Source of the DNA: Arthrobacter_B citreus
GTDB lineage: Bacteria > Actinomycetota > Actinomycetes > Actinomycetales > Micrococcaceae
Strand: one strand, 5' to 3'
NCBI RefSeq assembly: GCF_042429235.1
Contig: NZ_JBHMBA010000001.1
DNA: 64,000 nucleotides
Every line of letters begins with the position of its first letter. Position 1 is the first letter of the stretch. The notes under the pieces are model-generated. The model was not told the DNA's origin. It did not search any database and saw nothing but the letters and a program-made list of their open reading frames with translations. Both the position numbers and the translations under genes were made by a program. Shown here one piece after another: positions 19,723-28,882 of the stretch.

Positions 19723-21017
19723 CCGGCCGCGGCGTCCAACGCCCGCTGCAGCACCGGCGCCAGCCGCCGGACGCCTTCGCGGATGTCTTCTTCCGGCACG
19801 GCGCTGAACGCCAGGCGAAGTTTGTTGGAAGGCTCGTCCGACGGAGTGAAAGCTGCCCCCGGGATGAACACCACGCCGGCGTCGATGGCCTCGTACAGCA
19901 GGGGATAGGTATCCACGCCGGCGGGCATGGTCAGCCATACGAAGAATCCCCCGTCGGGGACGGTCCAGTCCACGCCGTCGGGCAGGTGTTCGGCCAGCGC
20001 CGACAGCATGGCCGCGCAGCGCGCCTGGTACAGCACGCGGGAGTCGCGGATGTGCTGCATCCAGTCATAGTCGCGGAGATAGGCGGAGACCAGCATCTGC
20101 GTCAGCGGAGACGGACACAGGACCACGGCTTCGCAGGCCAGGTAAAAGCGGCGGTGCAGATGTTTGGGCACGAGCGCCCAGCCCACACGCACTCCGGGTG
20201 CGAAGATCTTGGAGAACGAGCCCAGATACAGCACATCATGCGGGTTGGCGGCACGCAGCGGGGTCAGCGGCTGCCCGTCAAAGCGCAGCATTCCGTAGGG
20301 ATTGTCCTCGAGGATCAGGATGTTCTCGCCTGCGCAGATGTCGACGATCCGCTGCCGGCGTCCGGCGGCCAGGGTCACGCCGCTGGGATTGTTGAAGCTG
20401 GGAATCGTGTACAGCATTTTGATGGGCCGTCCCTGCTCCCGCAGCGAGGCGATTTTCTCCTCCAGCACCTCGGGGATCAGTCCGTCGCCGTCCATTGCCA
20501 CCGGCTGGAGGTCCACTTCGTATGCTTCAAAGGCGTTGAGCGCACCAACGTACGTGGGGTCCTCACAGAGAACCACGTCCCCGGGATTGCAGAAAACCTT
20601 GGCGGCGACATCCTGGGCTGACTGGGAGCCGGTGGTGATGACGACGTCGTCGGGATCGGCGTCGATAATCCCTTCTGCGGCCATGACCTCACAGGCCTGG
20701 CGGCGCAGTTCCTCCATGCCCTGGCCGGCCCCGTACTGCAGGGATTCCAGGCCGTGGTCGGCGATGATCCGGCGGGCGGACTCACCAAGCTCGCTCAGCG
20801 GCAGCGAACGCAGCGACGGGCTCCCGCCCGCCAGTGACACCAGGCCGGGCCGGATCGAGATGTCGAAGACGTCCCGCACCGCCGACTGTTTGATATGGAA
20901 GGCACGGTTCGAAAACAGCACCTCATGCCGGTGGGTGGACGCTGCTGCCCGTTCCAGAGCCGTCTGGGTCTCCGCGGACAGGAGGCGGGCAGCGGTCTCC
21001 TCGAAAGTCATGCCCAC
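19719..21017 (-). CDS. PLP-dependent aminotransferase (MocR-like/2-aminoadipate type)
   Basis: This 432-aa class I/II aminotransferase resembles the catalytic half of MocR proteins and LysN. It has VSLAGGSPSLRSLPL near the start, TTGSQSAQDV, PSFNNPSG, LEDNPYG, and the PLP lysine in YLGSFSKIFAPGVRVGW. No HTH domain is fused, so it is enzymatic. The donor/acceptor pair is unknown. The start may be GTG 21017 or ATG 21011; neither has a strong ribosome site. Confidence 0.83.
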   Translation of the reverse strand: MGMTFEETAARLLSAETQTALERAAASTHRHEVLFSNRAFHIKQSAVRDVFDISIRPGLVSLAGGSPSLRSLPLSELGESARRIIADHGLESLQYGAGQGMEELRRQACEVMAAEGIIDADPDDVVITTGSQSAQDVAAKVFCNPGDVVLCEDPTYVGALNAFEAYEVDLQPVAMDGDGLIPEVLEEKIASLREQGRPIKMLYTIPSFNNPSGVTLAAGRRQRIVDICAGENILILEDNPYGMLRFDGQPLTPLRAANPHDVLYLGSFSKIFAPGVRVGWALVPKHLHRRFYLACEAVVLCPSPLTQMLVSAYLRDYDWMQHIRDSRVLYQARCAAMLSALAEHLPDGVDWTVPDGGFFVWLTMPAGVDTYPLLYEAIDAGVVFIPGAAFTPSDEPSNKLRLAFSAVPEEDIREGVRRLAPVLQRALDAAAG

Positions 21018-21064
21018 ATCCTAGCCCCAGAAGTTCACTTCCAGACAACATCCGTTGCCTAAAT

Positions 21065-22024
21065 CTACCCCGCACGGTGCGCTTTGACCCCGGCTTGGAA
21101 CCGGCTTTCCGCCCCCAGATCCTCCAGCATCCTTGCGATGTGACGGCGGCAGGTGCGTACGCTGATGCCCAGCCGGCGGGCGATGACTTCGTCGGACTGC
21201 CCGGCTGACAGCGCGCGGAGGATGGCGCGCTGGACGCTGCTCAGCTGCCCCGGCTTCGGTTCCTCGGCCAGGAACGGGTCACCAAGTTCCCAGGCGAAGT
21301 CAAACATCCGCACCAGGATATGGATCAGGTTGCGGTCATGGATGACCAGGCCCGCCCGGTCATCGGCACACCGCCCGCGCGGAACCACTGCAACCTTGCT
21401 GTCGAAAATGACGGCCCGGAGCGGCATATGGGGCAGGGTGCGGAATTCGCCGCCGGCGGCCGTCACGATCTCCACGGCCCGGCGGGTGGGCACGTGGTCG
21501 CGGATGCTGGAGTGGTAGAGAGTTCGGCGCGCCACCCCCTGCTGCAGCATGTCGACGTCCTTCTTGACGCTTTCCTCCTGGGTGTCGGCCGTTGCTCCCG
21601 GGCCGGGACGTGCCATGAGCACGCACTCTGATGCGGCGCGCGCGTATTCGATCAGCACGCTCATCACCTGGCCGGGGTCCTCCAGGACTTCAATCGACGC
21701 GTCCATGGAGTTCCGTCGGCTGGCCTCGGCAAAAACCGGCACCAGGGCTGCCAGCTCACGCCGTTTGGCACCGATCCGGGCCCGGAGGTCCAGGAGGGCG
21801 CGCTCATCGGGGTCAACGAGCTCAGCCAGGGCCACATCGGGGGACACCGCCGAGTAGCTGGCGCCGTCCGAATTGATCTGCACCAGCAGCCGGCGTTCCG
21901 TCAGCTGCGCGATGGCCGCTTCGATGGACCGCGTGGTGAACCCGAGCGCTTCGGAAGCCTGATCAACGGTCCACCCCGGACTGCTGACAGCGTACCGGTA
22001 CACGGCAAGGCATGTAGGGTCCAC
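21065..22024 (-). CDS. TrmB/LuxR-type helix-turn-helix regulator
   Basis: The 319-aa protein carries an N-terminal TrmB-like winged helix (YRYAVSSPGWTVDQASEALG), a middle domain reminiscent of phospholipase D-like/TrmB effector regions (MSVLIEYARAASECVLM), and a C-terminal LuxR HTH (LSAGQSDEVIARRLGISVRT). Actinobacterial proteins of this architecture regulate varied genes. GTG 22024 is preferred, with AGAGGAG 8 nt upstream. It lies downstream of the erythrulose-type operon in the same direction, 131 bp from its last gene; whether it belongs to that unit is unclear. Confidence 0.78.
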   Translation of the reverse strand: MDPTCLAVYRYAVSSPGWTVDQASEALGFTTRSIEAAIAQLTERRLLVQINSDGASYSAVSPDVALAELVDPDERALLDLRARIGAKRRELAALVPVFAEASRRNSMDASIEVLEDPGQVMSVLIEYARAASECVLMARPGPGATADTQEESVKKDVDMLQQGVARRTLYHSSIRDHVPTRRAVEIVTAAGGEFRTLPHMPLRAVIFDSKVAVVPRGRCADDRAGLVIHDRNLIHILVRMFDFAWELGDPFLAEEPKPGQLSSVQRAILRALSAGQSDEVIARRLGISVRTCRRHIARMLEDLGAESRFQAGVKAHRAG

Positions 22025-22155
22025 GGCGCCTGCTCCTCTCAACCCGTTGAGGCTACCTCATGGATCGGCATCCGGCGGGTGCCCACGGGCGCCGGGCAGG
22101 GAAACCTGCGGACACCCGTGAGCACGGAATCCTGGCGTGCGTCAGGCAGGCGCGT

Positions 22156-22623
22156 TTACGAAGTCTCGTATCCGGTGATCGCGTCCACCTTGCCCGCCGA
22201 GGCGCTGGCGGGATCGAAGACATACCCCAGCCACTCCTTGGCGAGGCGGCGGGCCAGTTCGATGCCGACAACCCGCTGCCCCATGCAGAGTACCTGAGCG
22301 TTGTTGCTGAGCACGGAGCGCTCCACCGAGTAGGAGTCATGGGCGGTCACCGCACGGATTCCCGGCACCTTGTTGGCCGAGATGGCAACTCCCAGTCCCG
22401 TTCCGCAGATCAGCAGGGCGCGGTCCGCGTCCCCTGCAGCCACCTTGCGCGCCGCGTCCACGGCGACGTGGGGGTAGGCCGTGTTTTCCGACTCTGAAAC
22501 GCCCACATCCACGACGCTTTCGACGCGGTCATCGGCTTCCAGATCCCGGCGCAGGATCTCCTTGTAATCAAACCCGGCGTCGTCTCCGCCGATCACTATC
22601 CGCAGTTTCCTGGTTTCACTCAT
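22156..22623 (-). CDS. RpiB/LacAB family sugar-phosphate isomerase (probable erythrulose-4-phosphate isomerase)
   Basis: The 155-aa protein shows the RpiB fold: GGDDAGFDYKE at the N terminus and the catalytic Cys in LICGTGLGVAISANK. RpiB-type enzymes isomerise ribose 5-phosphate. Paralogues in tetrose pathways (EryI/DerI) convert D-erythrulose 4-phosphate to D-erythrose 4-phosphate. Neighbouring TpiA-like and DhaKL-like genes make the tetrose role more likely here (inference). ATG 22623 has better spacing to GAGG than ATG 22626. It is last in the minus-strand arm of the locus. Confidence 0.82.
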   Translation of the reverse strand: MSETRKLRIVIGGDDAGFDYKEILRRDLEADDRVESVVDVGVSESENTAYPHVAVDAARKVAAGDADRALLICGTGLGVAISANKVPGIRAVTAHDSYSVERSVLSNNAQVLCMGQRVVGIELARRLAKEWLGYVFDPASASAGKVDAITGYETS

Positions 22624-22685
22624 CATGTCCTCAATTCCTGGATTGCTGTCTCTGGTGTTGGCTCAACCGTTGGCTCGACGCTCAA

Positions 22686-23477
22686 CTAGTGGCTGGAATG
22701 TCCCGGCCGGGCCGGGCTTCGGGTGCCCGCTGTCTCCGCGGCGATGTCCAGCAGGTGCAGATAGCCCTCCACCTGCCATGCGGCACGGCCCACGAACAGG
22801 CCGTCGACGTGCGGGATCCCGAGCAGCTCGGACGCGTTGTCCGGTGCCACCGATCCGCCGTAAAGCAGCCCGGCAACGCGGTCTCCGTAGGCTCCGCCCA
22901 AGTCGGCAAAAGGCCCACGCAGTTCTTCGGCGTCGGCAGCGCGGCCGGCTTCGCCAATGGCCCAAATGGGTTCGTAGGCAATCAGCACACGGGACAGCTG
23001 TTCGGGACTGAGTCCATCCAATGCCCGGTCCGCCTGCTGCAGAATGAAGCCGGAGGAGCGTCCCGCGTCCTTGACGTCCGCGGGTTCTCCCACGCACAGC
23101 AAGGGAGTCAGCCCGTGCCGCAGGGCGGCGGCCACCTTGCGCCGGACCGTTTCATCGGTTTCCGCGAAGTGGGCGCGCCGCTCGGAGTGCCCGATCTCCA
23201 CAAGCTGCGCGCCGGCGTCGGCGACTTGGGGAACCGAGACCTCCCCGGTCCACGCGCCGCTGTCCTCCCAATGGGCATTTTGTGCGCCGAGCAGGACCCG
23301 GCCATCACCGTCCAACACCCCTGCCACGGCGGACAGGGCAGTGGCCGGGGGAATGATGAAGGGCTGGACGGCGCCAAGCTCCCGCTGGTCCAGTCCCTCG
23401 AGCAGCTCGGCGGCATAGCGCTTCGCCTCCGCGAGGGACTTGTTCATTTTCCAGCTGGTGCCAACCCAGACGGTCAC
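22686..23477 (-). CDS. Triosephosphate isomerase-like protein (probable L-erythrulose-1-phosphate isomerase)
   Basis: This 263-aa TIM-barrel protein retains the TpiA catalytic residues: Lys in TSWKMNKS, His in EIGHSERR, and Glu in AYEPIWAIG. It diverges from glycolytic TpiA elsewhere and is encoded in a catabolic operon, as for LerI, which converts L-erythrulose 1-phosphate to D-erythrulose 4-phosphate in mycobacterial threitol/erythritol pathways. The GTG start overlaps the kinase stop by 4 bp, so kinase and isomerase are coupled. The glycolytic tpiA normally sits with gap and pgk, not here. Confidence 0.8.
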   Translation of the reverse strand: MTVWVGTSWKMNKSLAEAKRYAAELLEGLDQRELGAVQPFIIPPATALSAVAGVLDGDGRVLLGAQNAHWEDSGAWTGEVSVPQVADAGAQLVEIGHSERRAHFAETDETVRRKVAAALRHGLTPLLCVGEPADVKDAGRSSGFILQQADRALDGLSPEQLSRVLIAYEPIWAIGEAGRAADAEELRGPFADLGGAYGDRVAGLLYGGSVAPDNASELLGIPHVDGLFVGRAAWQVEGYLHLLDIAAETAGTRSPARPGHSSH

Positions 23478-25219
23478 GGCTTTTCCGCAGCGCTGTCGGG
23501 GGAGGACGCCAGGAAAGTGCCCAAAGCGTCCATTAGGACCGAGAAGGAATAGGCACCGGGATCCGGGGTCCCAAGACTCTTCTCGCCCAGGATGCGCGAC
23601 CTGCCGCGGCGTGAGGTGATGTCCGCCGTGGCTTCGGCTGCTTCCCGCGCGACGGCGGCTGCCTTCTTCACGGCGCCCGCCACGTCGGCGGTGGAGTCGA
23701 ATTCCTCGGCGAGGGCATCACGGAAGGGCAGGGCGGCGTCCACCATGGTCTTGTCGCCCGGCTCCGCGCCGCCGAGGCGGACAACGGCGTCGATTCCAGC
23801 GGTCAATGCCGCAACGATGGCGGGCGCTGTCACGGCCTGCTCATCATCAAACACTCCGCCGGCCGCGGTCAGGGCCGCGCCCCACAGTGCTCCGGACGTT
23901 CCACCGGCTTCCTCCGCCCAGGCATCGCCGGCGTGGAGCAGAACCGTCCGCGCCCCGGCGCCCTTCGCGGCTGCGTTGCTGCCCGCCGCCGCGGCCCCCC
24001 TGGTTCCGTAGGCCATGCCCTGCCCGTGGTCGCCGTCGCCGGCCACGGCGTCCATGCGGCCGAAGTGCTCTTCATGTTCCGCCGCTGTGTCGCGGAGCAA
24101 TTCCAGCACCTGCACGATGCCGGCGGCGGAGTTGCGGGATTCGGTGGAAGCTTCGGGAATCCGGTCCTCGCCGGGGGTGTGGACCGTGGTTCTGGGCGTG
24201 CCGGAAGGCGCGCCGGCGGTCCGGCGGAAAGCAGGAGTGTCGGCCGGTGCCAGCCAGAGTTCTTCGAGCTCATCGTCAAGGAACACAACGCTGAGGGACA
24301 GTCCGGCCATGTTGAGGCTGGTGACGTGCTCTCCGACCTCCGGGGCCACAACCGTGAGCCCCTTCTCAGCCAGCCGTTCAGCCACCCTGGCGTACACGAC
24401 AAAGAGTTCCTCGTACTTGACGGTGCCCAGGCCGTTGAGCACCACGGCCACCCGGCCGCCGTACCCGCCGCCGCTTTGTTCCGGCTCTTCCTCAAGGACT
24501 CCGTCGAGCAGGAGGTCGGCCACTTCCGCCGCTGTCCCCATGGGCACCTCCCGGATGCCCGGTTCGCCGTGGATGCCCAAGCCGACGGCCATTTCGCCGT
24601 CGGGCACATGGAACAGGGCTTCACCGGCGCCCGGCAGGGTGCAGCCGTCAAAGGCGACGCCGAACGAGCGGGTCGCGTCATTGGCCTTCCATGCCACCCG
24701 CTCGGCTTCGTCGAGATTGGCGCCGGCGGCAATTGCGGCGCCGGCGATCTTGAAGACAACAAGGTCCCCCGCGATGCCCCGGCGGTCCCGGTGCGATTCC
24801 GCGGGCCCCGAGGCGATGTCATCGGAGACCCGGATGATCCGGACATCCACGCCCTCCGCGCGCAGCTTCTCCGCCGCCTGGCCGAAATGCAGGACATCGC
24901 CGGCATAGTTGCCGAAACCCAGAATCACTCCGCCGCCGTTTTCGGCGGAGCGTGCAACGGAGTAGACCTGGGACGCGGACGGTGAGGAGAAGATGTTGCC
25001 GCACGGCGCTCCGTGGGCCAGGCCGGGGCCGACCCACCCGGCAAAGGCCGGGTAGTGGCCGGACCCGCCGCCAATCACCAGCGCGGGCTGGTTCTTGGGT
25101 GTGTCAGTTGAGCGCACCACTCCGCCGTGGGCGAGCATGACGTGGTCCGGATGGGCAGCGGCGTATCCGCGCAGGGCATCGACGGCGAAGTCTGCGGGAT
25201 CGTTCAGGAGGTAGGTCAT
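23474..25219 (-). CDS. DhaK-DhaL fused kinase (probable L-erythrulose kinase)
   Basis: This 581-aa ATP-dependent dihydroxyacetone-kinase-family enzyme has a DhaK half with GGGSGHYPAFAGWVG and the substrate-binding His in GIHGEPG, and a DhaL half with the Mg-ATP motif VAGDGDHGQG after an acidic linker near residue 340-370. Single-chain DhaKL proteins next to TpiA- and RpiB-like genes include erythrulose kinases (LerK/DerK). Glycerone is an alternative substrate. It lies between the dehydrogenase and isomerase genes on the minus strand. Confidence 0.85.
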   Translation of the reverse strand: MTYLLNDPADFAVDALRGYAAAHPDHVMLAHGGVVRSTDTPKNQPALVIGGGSGHYPAFAGWVGPGLAHGAPCGNIFSSPSASQVYSVARSAENGGGVILGFGNYAGDVLHFGQAAEKLRAEGVDVRIIRVSDDIASGPAESHRDRRGIAGDLVVFKIAGAAIAAGANLDEAERVAWKANDATRSFGVAFDGCTLPGAGEALFHVPDGEMAVGLGIHGEPGIREVPMGTAAEVADLLLDGVLEEEPEQSGGGYGGRVAVVLNGLGTVKYEELFVVYARVAERLAEKGLTVVAPEVGEHVTSLNMAGLSLSVVFLDDELEELWLAPADTPAFRRTAGAPSGTPRTTVHTPGEDRIPEASTESRNSAAGIVQVLELLRDTAAEHEEHFGRMDAVAGDGDHGQGMAYGTRGAAAAGSNAAAKGAGARTVLLHAGDAWAEEAGGTSGALWGAALTAAGGVFDDEQAVTAPAIVAALTAGIDAVVRLGGAEPGDKTMVDAALPFRDALAEEFDSTADVAGAVKKAAAVAREAAEATADITSRRGRSRILGEKSLGTPDPGAYSFSVLMDALGTFLASSPDSAAEKP

Positions 25220-25312
25220 TGGTTCCAGCCTTGTTTGTCTGCGGTAACCGCCGGCGTCGTCGTCAGCCTTGCCCGCCCGGCGGAACGGGCCCTTCAGGGA
25301 TGGGGTATTAGA

Positions 25313-26308
25313 TCAGCGGTTTTCCGGTGCGGCAGGTTCGTCTGCGCGGCCTGCCTCTTCGGCCGGGCTGGGGCCGAGCTCTTTGAGCAGTCCGGACATG
25401 GCAACATACGCCTTGTTGCGGTAGGCCACAAGGTCCCCGGTTTTGTCCGCGGGAATCTGCAGGAACCCTGCGCCGGACTTTGTGCCGAGCTTTCCTGCAT
25501 CGACGAGGTCCTTCAGGATGGCCGGCGTCGCGAAGCGCTCCGGGAAGGACGTCTGAAGCGACGCGTAGCAGAAGGAGTACACGTCCAGGCCGGCCATGTC
25601 GGCGATGGCAAAGGGGCCGAAGAACGGAAGGCGGAAACCGAAAGTGGTCCGTACGAGTGTGTCCACGTCCTCGGCGCTGGCAATTCCTTCCTCGACCACC
25701 TGAGCGGCTTCGTGGAACAGCGCGTACTGGAGGCGGTTGAGGACAAAGCCCGTGACGTCCTTGACGACGGCCGCCTGCTTGCCCGTCATGGCGACGATTT
25801 CCCGTGCGGTTTCGACGGTTTCCGGGGTGGTGCCGGCGTGCGGAATGACCTCGACGCCCGGAATGAACGGCGCAGGGTTGGAGAAGTGCACTCCAAGGAA
25901 CCGGCCGGGATTCGACACGGCTTCCGCCAGGGTGGCAATCAGGATGGTCGAGGTGTTGGATCCGATGACGGAGTCGGCAGGCGCGGCGGCGCTGATCCGC
26001 TTGAGCGTTGCGTGCTTGATCTCGAGGATCTCGGGGACGGCTTCCTCGATGTAGGAAGCGTCAGCCACGGCCTCTTCGATGCTGGGGGCGGCCCAGAGGT
26101 TTTCCGTCAGCCGCTGGACGGCGTCGGCCGGGAACAGGCCGTCGGCCACAAACTGCTCCGCCTCCGAGAGGAGCCGCTCGAGATTCTTTTCGGCCACTTC
26201 CTGGGATACGTCGGAGAGCGCAACCCGCGCCCCTCCAAGGGCGAGCACCTGCGCGATGCCTCCGCCCATGTATCCGGAACCTACTACGGCTACTGTTCGC
26301 TGTGTCAC
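25313..26308 (-). CDS. 3-hydroxyacyl-CoA dehydrogenase-family oxidoreductase (probable sugar-acid 3-dehydrogenase)
   Basis: The 331-aa protein has a Rossmann N terminus (VAVVGSGYMGGGIAQVLALG), the family motif NTSTILIATLAEAV, HFSNPAPF, and the C-terminal GFVLNRLQYALFHEA domain. The family includes L-gulonate 3-dehydrogenase/lambda-crystallin and hydroxybutyryl-CoA dehydrogenases. No beta-oxidation partner is nearby; the surrounding kinase, isomerases and GntP permease favour oxidation of a sugar acid at C3 (inference). GTG 26308 has GGAGG 8 nt upstream, unlike the TTG at 26335. Confidence 0.8.
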   Translation of the reverse strand: MTQRTVAVVGSGYMGGGIAQVLALGGARVALSDVSQEVAEKNLERLLSEAEQFVADGLFPADAVQRLTENLWAAPSIEEAVADASYIEEAVPEILEIKHATLKRISAAAPADSVIGSNTSTILIATLAEAVSNPGRFLGVHFSNPAPFIPGVEVIPHAGTTPETVETAREIVAMTGKQAAVVKDVTGFVLNRLQYALFHEAAQVVEEGIASAEDVDTLVRTTFGFRLPFFGPFAIADMAGLDVYSFCYASLQTSFPERFATPAILKDLVDAGKLGTKSGAGFLQIPADKTGDLVAYRNKAYVAMSGLLKELGPSPAEEAGRADEPAAPENR

Positions 26309-26373
26309 TGGCGAGTCCTCCGATGCACTGGTCAATGATTGTCCGGACGGTGCTGCCGGAGCTATTTCATGTT

Positions 26374-26383
26374 TCCTATAGGA
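26374..26383. promoter_or_regulatory. Candidate GntR operator, left arm
   Basis: TCCTATAGGA is a perfect 10-bp palindrome 66 bp upstream of the dehydrogenase start. Its CCTATAGG core recurs between gntR and the GntP gene at 27301-27314. Confidence 0.6.
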
Positions 26384-26452
26384 TCATGCCCGCCAAAGGG
26401 TGTGATGTCAACCACTCAGGAGGGCGGCGTCACACGCCGAGCGGCCGTCCGC

Positions 26453-27169
26453 CTACAGTCCGGACGCGTCCTGGCCGGCTGCCCGGGAGGACTCGTGTTC
26501 ACGGGCGGCGCGGTCGCGGACTCCGCACAGGTGGGATGCCATGGCGGCCTGGGCCTGAACCGCGTTGCCCTCGCGCATGGCTGCCAGGATCACTCCATGC
26601 TCGCGGATGGCACTGCCGGAGTCCCGGACTCCGGTTCCGCCAAACAGGCGGAACCGGTGCACGTGTCCGCCCAGCGAGTTATAGGCGCCGATCAGGAACT
26701 TGTTGTGTGTCTGTTCGGCAATCAGCCGGTGGAAGCGCTCGTCGGCTTCCCAATAGGAGCGGTAGTCGGAGAACTGCGGCCCGTTGGGGGCCTCTTTGAG
26801 GTCATCAATGGCGCGTTCAAGGTCTGCGAGGAAGGACTTATCCGCGCGGACGCACGCCACCTGGGCATTGTGTGGTTCGATCAACAGCCGGGCGTCCATC
26901 AGGTCCAGCAGCTCGGTGTGGCTGAGCATGGGGGCCACGCGGTAACCGCGCAGGGCGGCGCGCACCACCATCCCGGTCGCCTCGAGGCGCGCCAGGGCCT
27001 CCCGCACCGGTGTTGGGGAAACCCCAAGGTCCCTCGCTGTGCCGTCAATGCTCAGGGGGTCGCCGGAATCCAGTTTCCCGTCCATGAGGCGGGCAAGAAT
27101 CTCCGTGTAGACCTGGTCGGCCAGGACACTGCGCTGTACCCATGCTCCACGCTCTGCGTCAGCGCTCAT
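26453..27169 (-). CDS. GntR family regulator (FadR/FCD subfamily)
   Basis: This 238-aa protein has an N-terminal winged helix (SIDGTARDLGVSPTPVREAL) and a C-terminal FCD ligand domain with the usual Asp/His metal ligands (DERFHRLIAEQTHN and later His residues). FCD regulators typically sense organic or sugar acids. Start ATG 27169 has AAGAGGAG close upstream; longer frames lack this. It sits between the two arms of the catabolic locus, with a CCTATAGG dyad upstream of each arm, so it probably represses both and itself. Confidence 0.88.
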   Translation of the reverse strand: MSADAERGAWVQRSVLADQVYTEILARLMDGKLDSGDPLSIDGTARDLGVSPTPVREALARLEATGMVVRAALRGYRVAPMLSHTELLDLMDARLLIEPHNAQVACVRADKSFLADLERAIDDLKEAPNGPQFSDYRSYWEADERFHRLIAEQTHNKFLIGAYNSLGGHVHRFRLFGGTGVRDSGSAIREHGVILAAMREGNAVQAQAAMASHLCGVRDRAAREHESSRAAGQDASGL

Positions 27170-27300
27170 GTTGCTCCTCTTGCTCGCTCTGCTCTGCATA
27201 AAGTCTCCCACGGCGGCCGTGAGAGAACTCCACGTACTGGTGAGATCGGGCGGAATCGGGAAACTTCGCCACGCCAGACCCATTCTGGACAGCGTCCAAA

Positions 27301-27314
27301 TATCCTATAGGGTA
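27301..27314. promoter_or_regulatory. Candidate GntR operator, right arm
   Basis: TATCCTATAGGGTA is a near-perfect 14-bp dyad sharing CCTATAGG with the 26374 site. It lies between the divergent gntR and GntP genes. A second dyad, TGGAC-AGC-GTCCA, sits just upstream at 27286-27298. Confidence 0.6.
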
Positions 27315-27384
27315 TTGCGAAAGTGGTGATGTGGCACCAGTCACACGCACGAAGGTATTACTCGCGACCAAAGGTGTTCCTGCT

Positions 27385-28809
27385 ATGTATATGCTTCCTG
27401 CCGCTGTCCCGGCGGAAACCCTCGTCCTGGCCGAGCGGCCGGGCTGGGCCCTCATCTCAATTGCCGTTGCCGCCATTGCGGTGTTGCTCTTCATGATCAT
27501 CAAACTGCGGGTCCACGCCTTCTTCGCCCTGATCATCATCAGCGTGATCACGGCGCTGGCCGCCGGGATCGGCATCGGTGACGTGGTAACCGTAGTGGTC
27601 GCCGGCTTCAGCACCACCGTCGGCACGGTGGCCCTGCTTGTCGGTTTCGGCGCAGTCCTGGGCCGCCTGGTCGAGATCTCCGGCGGAGCCCAGGTGCTGG
27701 CCGATGCCATGCTGCGCCGGTTTGGCGAAAAGCGCGCCCCGCTGGCCCTCGCGGTGGCGTCACTCTTCTACGCCTTCCCGATCTTCCTTGACGCCGGCTT
27801 CATCGTGATGCTGCCGATCATCTACACCGTGGCCCGCCGCCTGGGCGGATCCTTCATGCTGTACGTGCTTCCTTCCATCGGTTCGTTCCTGATGATGCAC
27901 GCCCTGACCCCGCCGCACCCCGGCCCCACGGCCGCCGCCACCGTCATGGGCGCGGACGTCGGCACCGTCATCCTGGTTGCACTGCTGGTGGGCCTGCCCG
28001 CCTGGTACCTGGGCGGCTACCGCCTGGCCCTGATCATCGCCAAGCGCTACCCGAACATGCCGGTGCCGAACCTGCTGGGTGAAGCCGACCTGGATGAGGA
28101 CACTCCCCGCCCGGCCTTCTGGACCATCATCTTCGTCCTGCTGCTGCCGCTGTTCCTGATCTTCTTCAACACCCTGTTCAGCACCCTGGAAGCCGGCGGA
28201 ACCGTCGATGACCAGAACGTCCTGTTCCAGCTCTCCCGGCTGATCGGCAGCACGCCGATCGCCCTGCTCATCGCCACCCTGGCCGCCATGTACCTGCTGT
28301 ACATGCGTCCGCGCCGCGGCCGGGGCTCCATTGGCAGCGCATTGGAGGACCTTGTTGACAACGCACTGGCCCCGGTCTGCTCCATCATCCTGATCACCGG
28401 CGCCGGCGGCGCCTTCGGCCGGGTCCTGACCGAAACCGGAATCGGCGGCACCATCGCCTCCGGGCTGGACGCGATCGGCCTGCCCGTCATCCTGGCCGGC
28501 TTCCTCGTGGCCATCGCCTTCCGGGTGGCCCAGGGATCCGCCACCGTTGCCGCCACCACCGCCGGTTCCATCATGGCTCCCGCCGTCATGGAACTGGGGG
28601 TCTCCGGAATCGGCCTGGCCGCCGTCGTCGTGGGCATCGCCGCAGGTTCCATCACCTTCTCCCATGTCAACGACTCCGGCTTCTGGCTGATCGGCAAATT
28701 CTGCGGATTCGACACCCTGACCACCCTGAAGACCTGGACCGTGGTCGGAACGGCCATCGGCTTCCTGTCCTTTGGCCTGGCGTGGATCGTGTACGCCATC
28801 GCAGCGTAA
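27385..28809 (+). CDS. GntP family gluconate/sugar-acid permease
   Basis: This 474-aa integral membrane protein has about 12-14 hydrophobic segments. Family stretches include YAFPIFLDAGFIVMLPI, HALTPPHPGPTAAA and the C-terminal FRVAQGSATVAATTAGSI. GntP proteins import gluconate and related aldonic acids by proton symport, which marks the locus as sugar-acid catabolism. ATG 27385 has AAGGTG 8 nt upstream and gives the usual family length; the open frame starts earlier at GTG 27331. It is first in the plus-strand arm. Confidence 0.9.
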   Translation: MYMLPAAVPAETLVLAERPGWALISIAVAAIAVLLFMIIKLRVHAFFALIIISVITALAAGIGIGDVVTVVVAGFSTTVGTVALLVGFGAVLGRLVEISGGAQVLADAMLRRFGEKRAPLALAVASLFYAFPIFLDAGFIVMLPIIYTVARRLGGSFMLYVLPSIGSFLMMHALTPPHPGPTAAATVMGADVGTVILVALLVGLPAWYLGGYRLALIIAKRYPNMPVPNLLGEADLDEDTPRPAFWTIIFVLLLPLFLIFFNTLFSTLEAGGTVDDQNVLFQLSRLIGSTPIALLIATLAAMYLLYMRPRRGRGSIGSALEDLVDNALAPVCSIILITGAGGAFGRVLTETGIGGTIASGLDAIGLPVILAGFLVAIAFRVAQGSATVAATTAGSIMAPAVMELGVSGIGLAAVVVGIAAGSITFSHVNDSGFWLIGKFCGFDTLTTLKTWTVVGTAIGFLSFGLAWIVYAIAA

Positions 28810-28882
28810 TCCCCGCCAATCCGCGGTAGACCGCGTTTTACCTCACACCTCATCTCGACACCACAACACGTCAGGAGTATTC

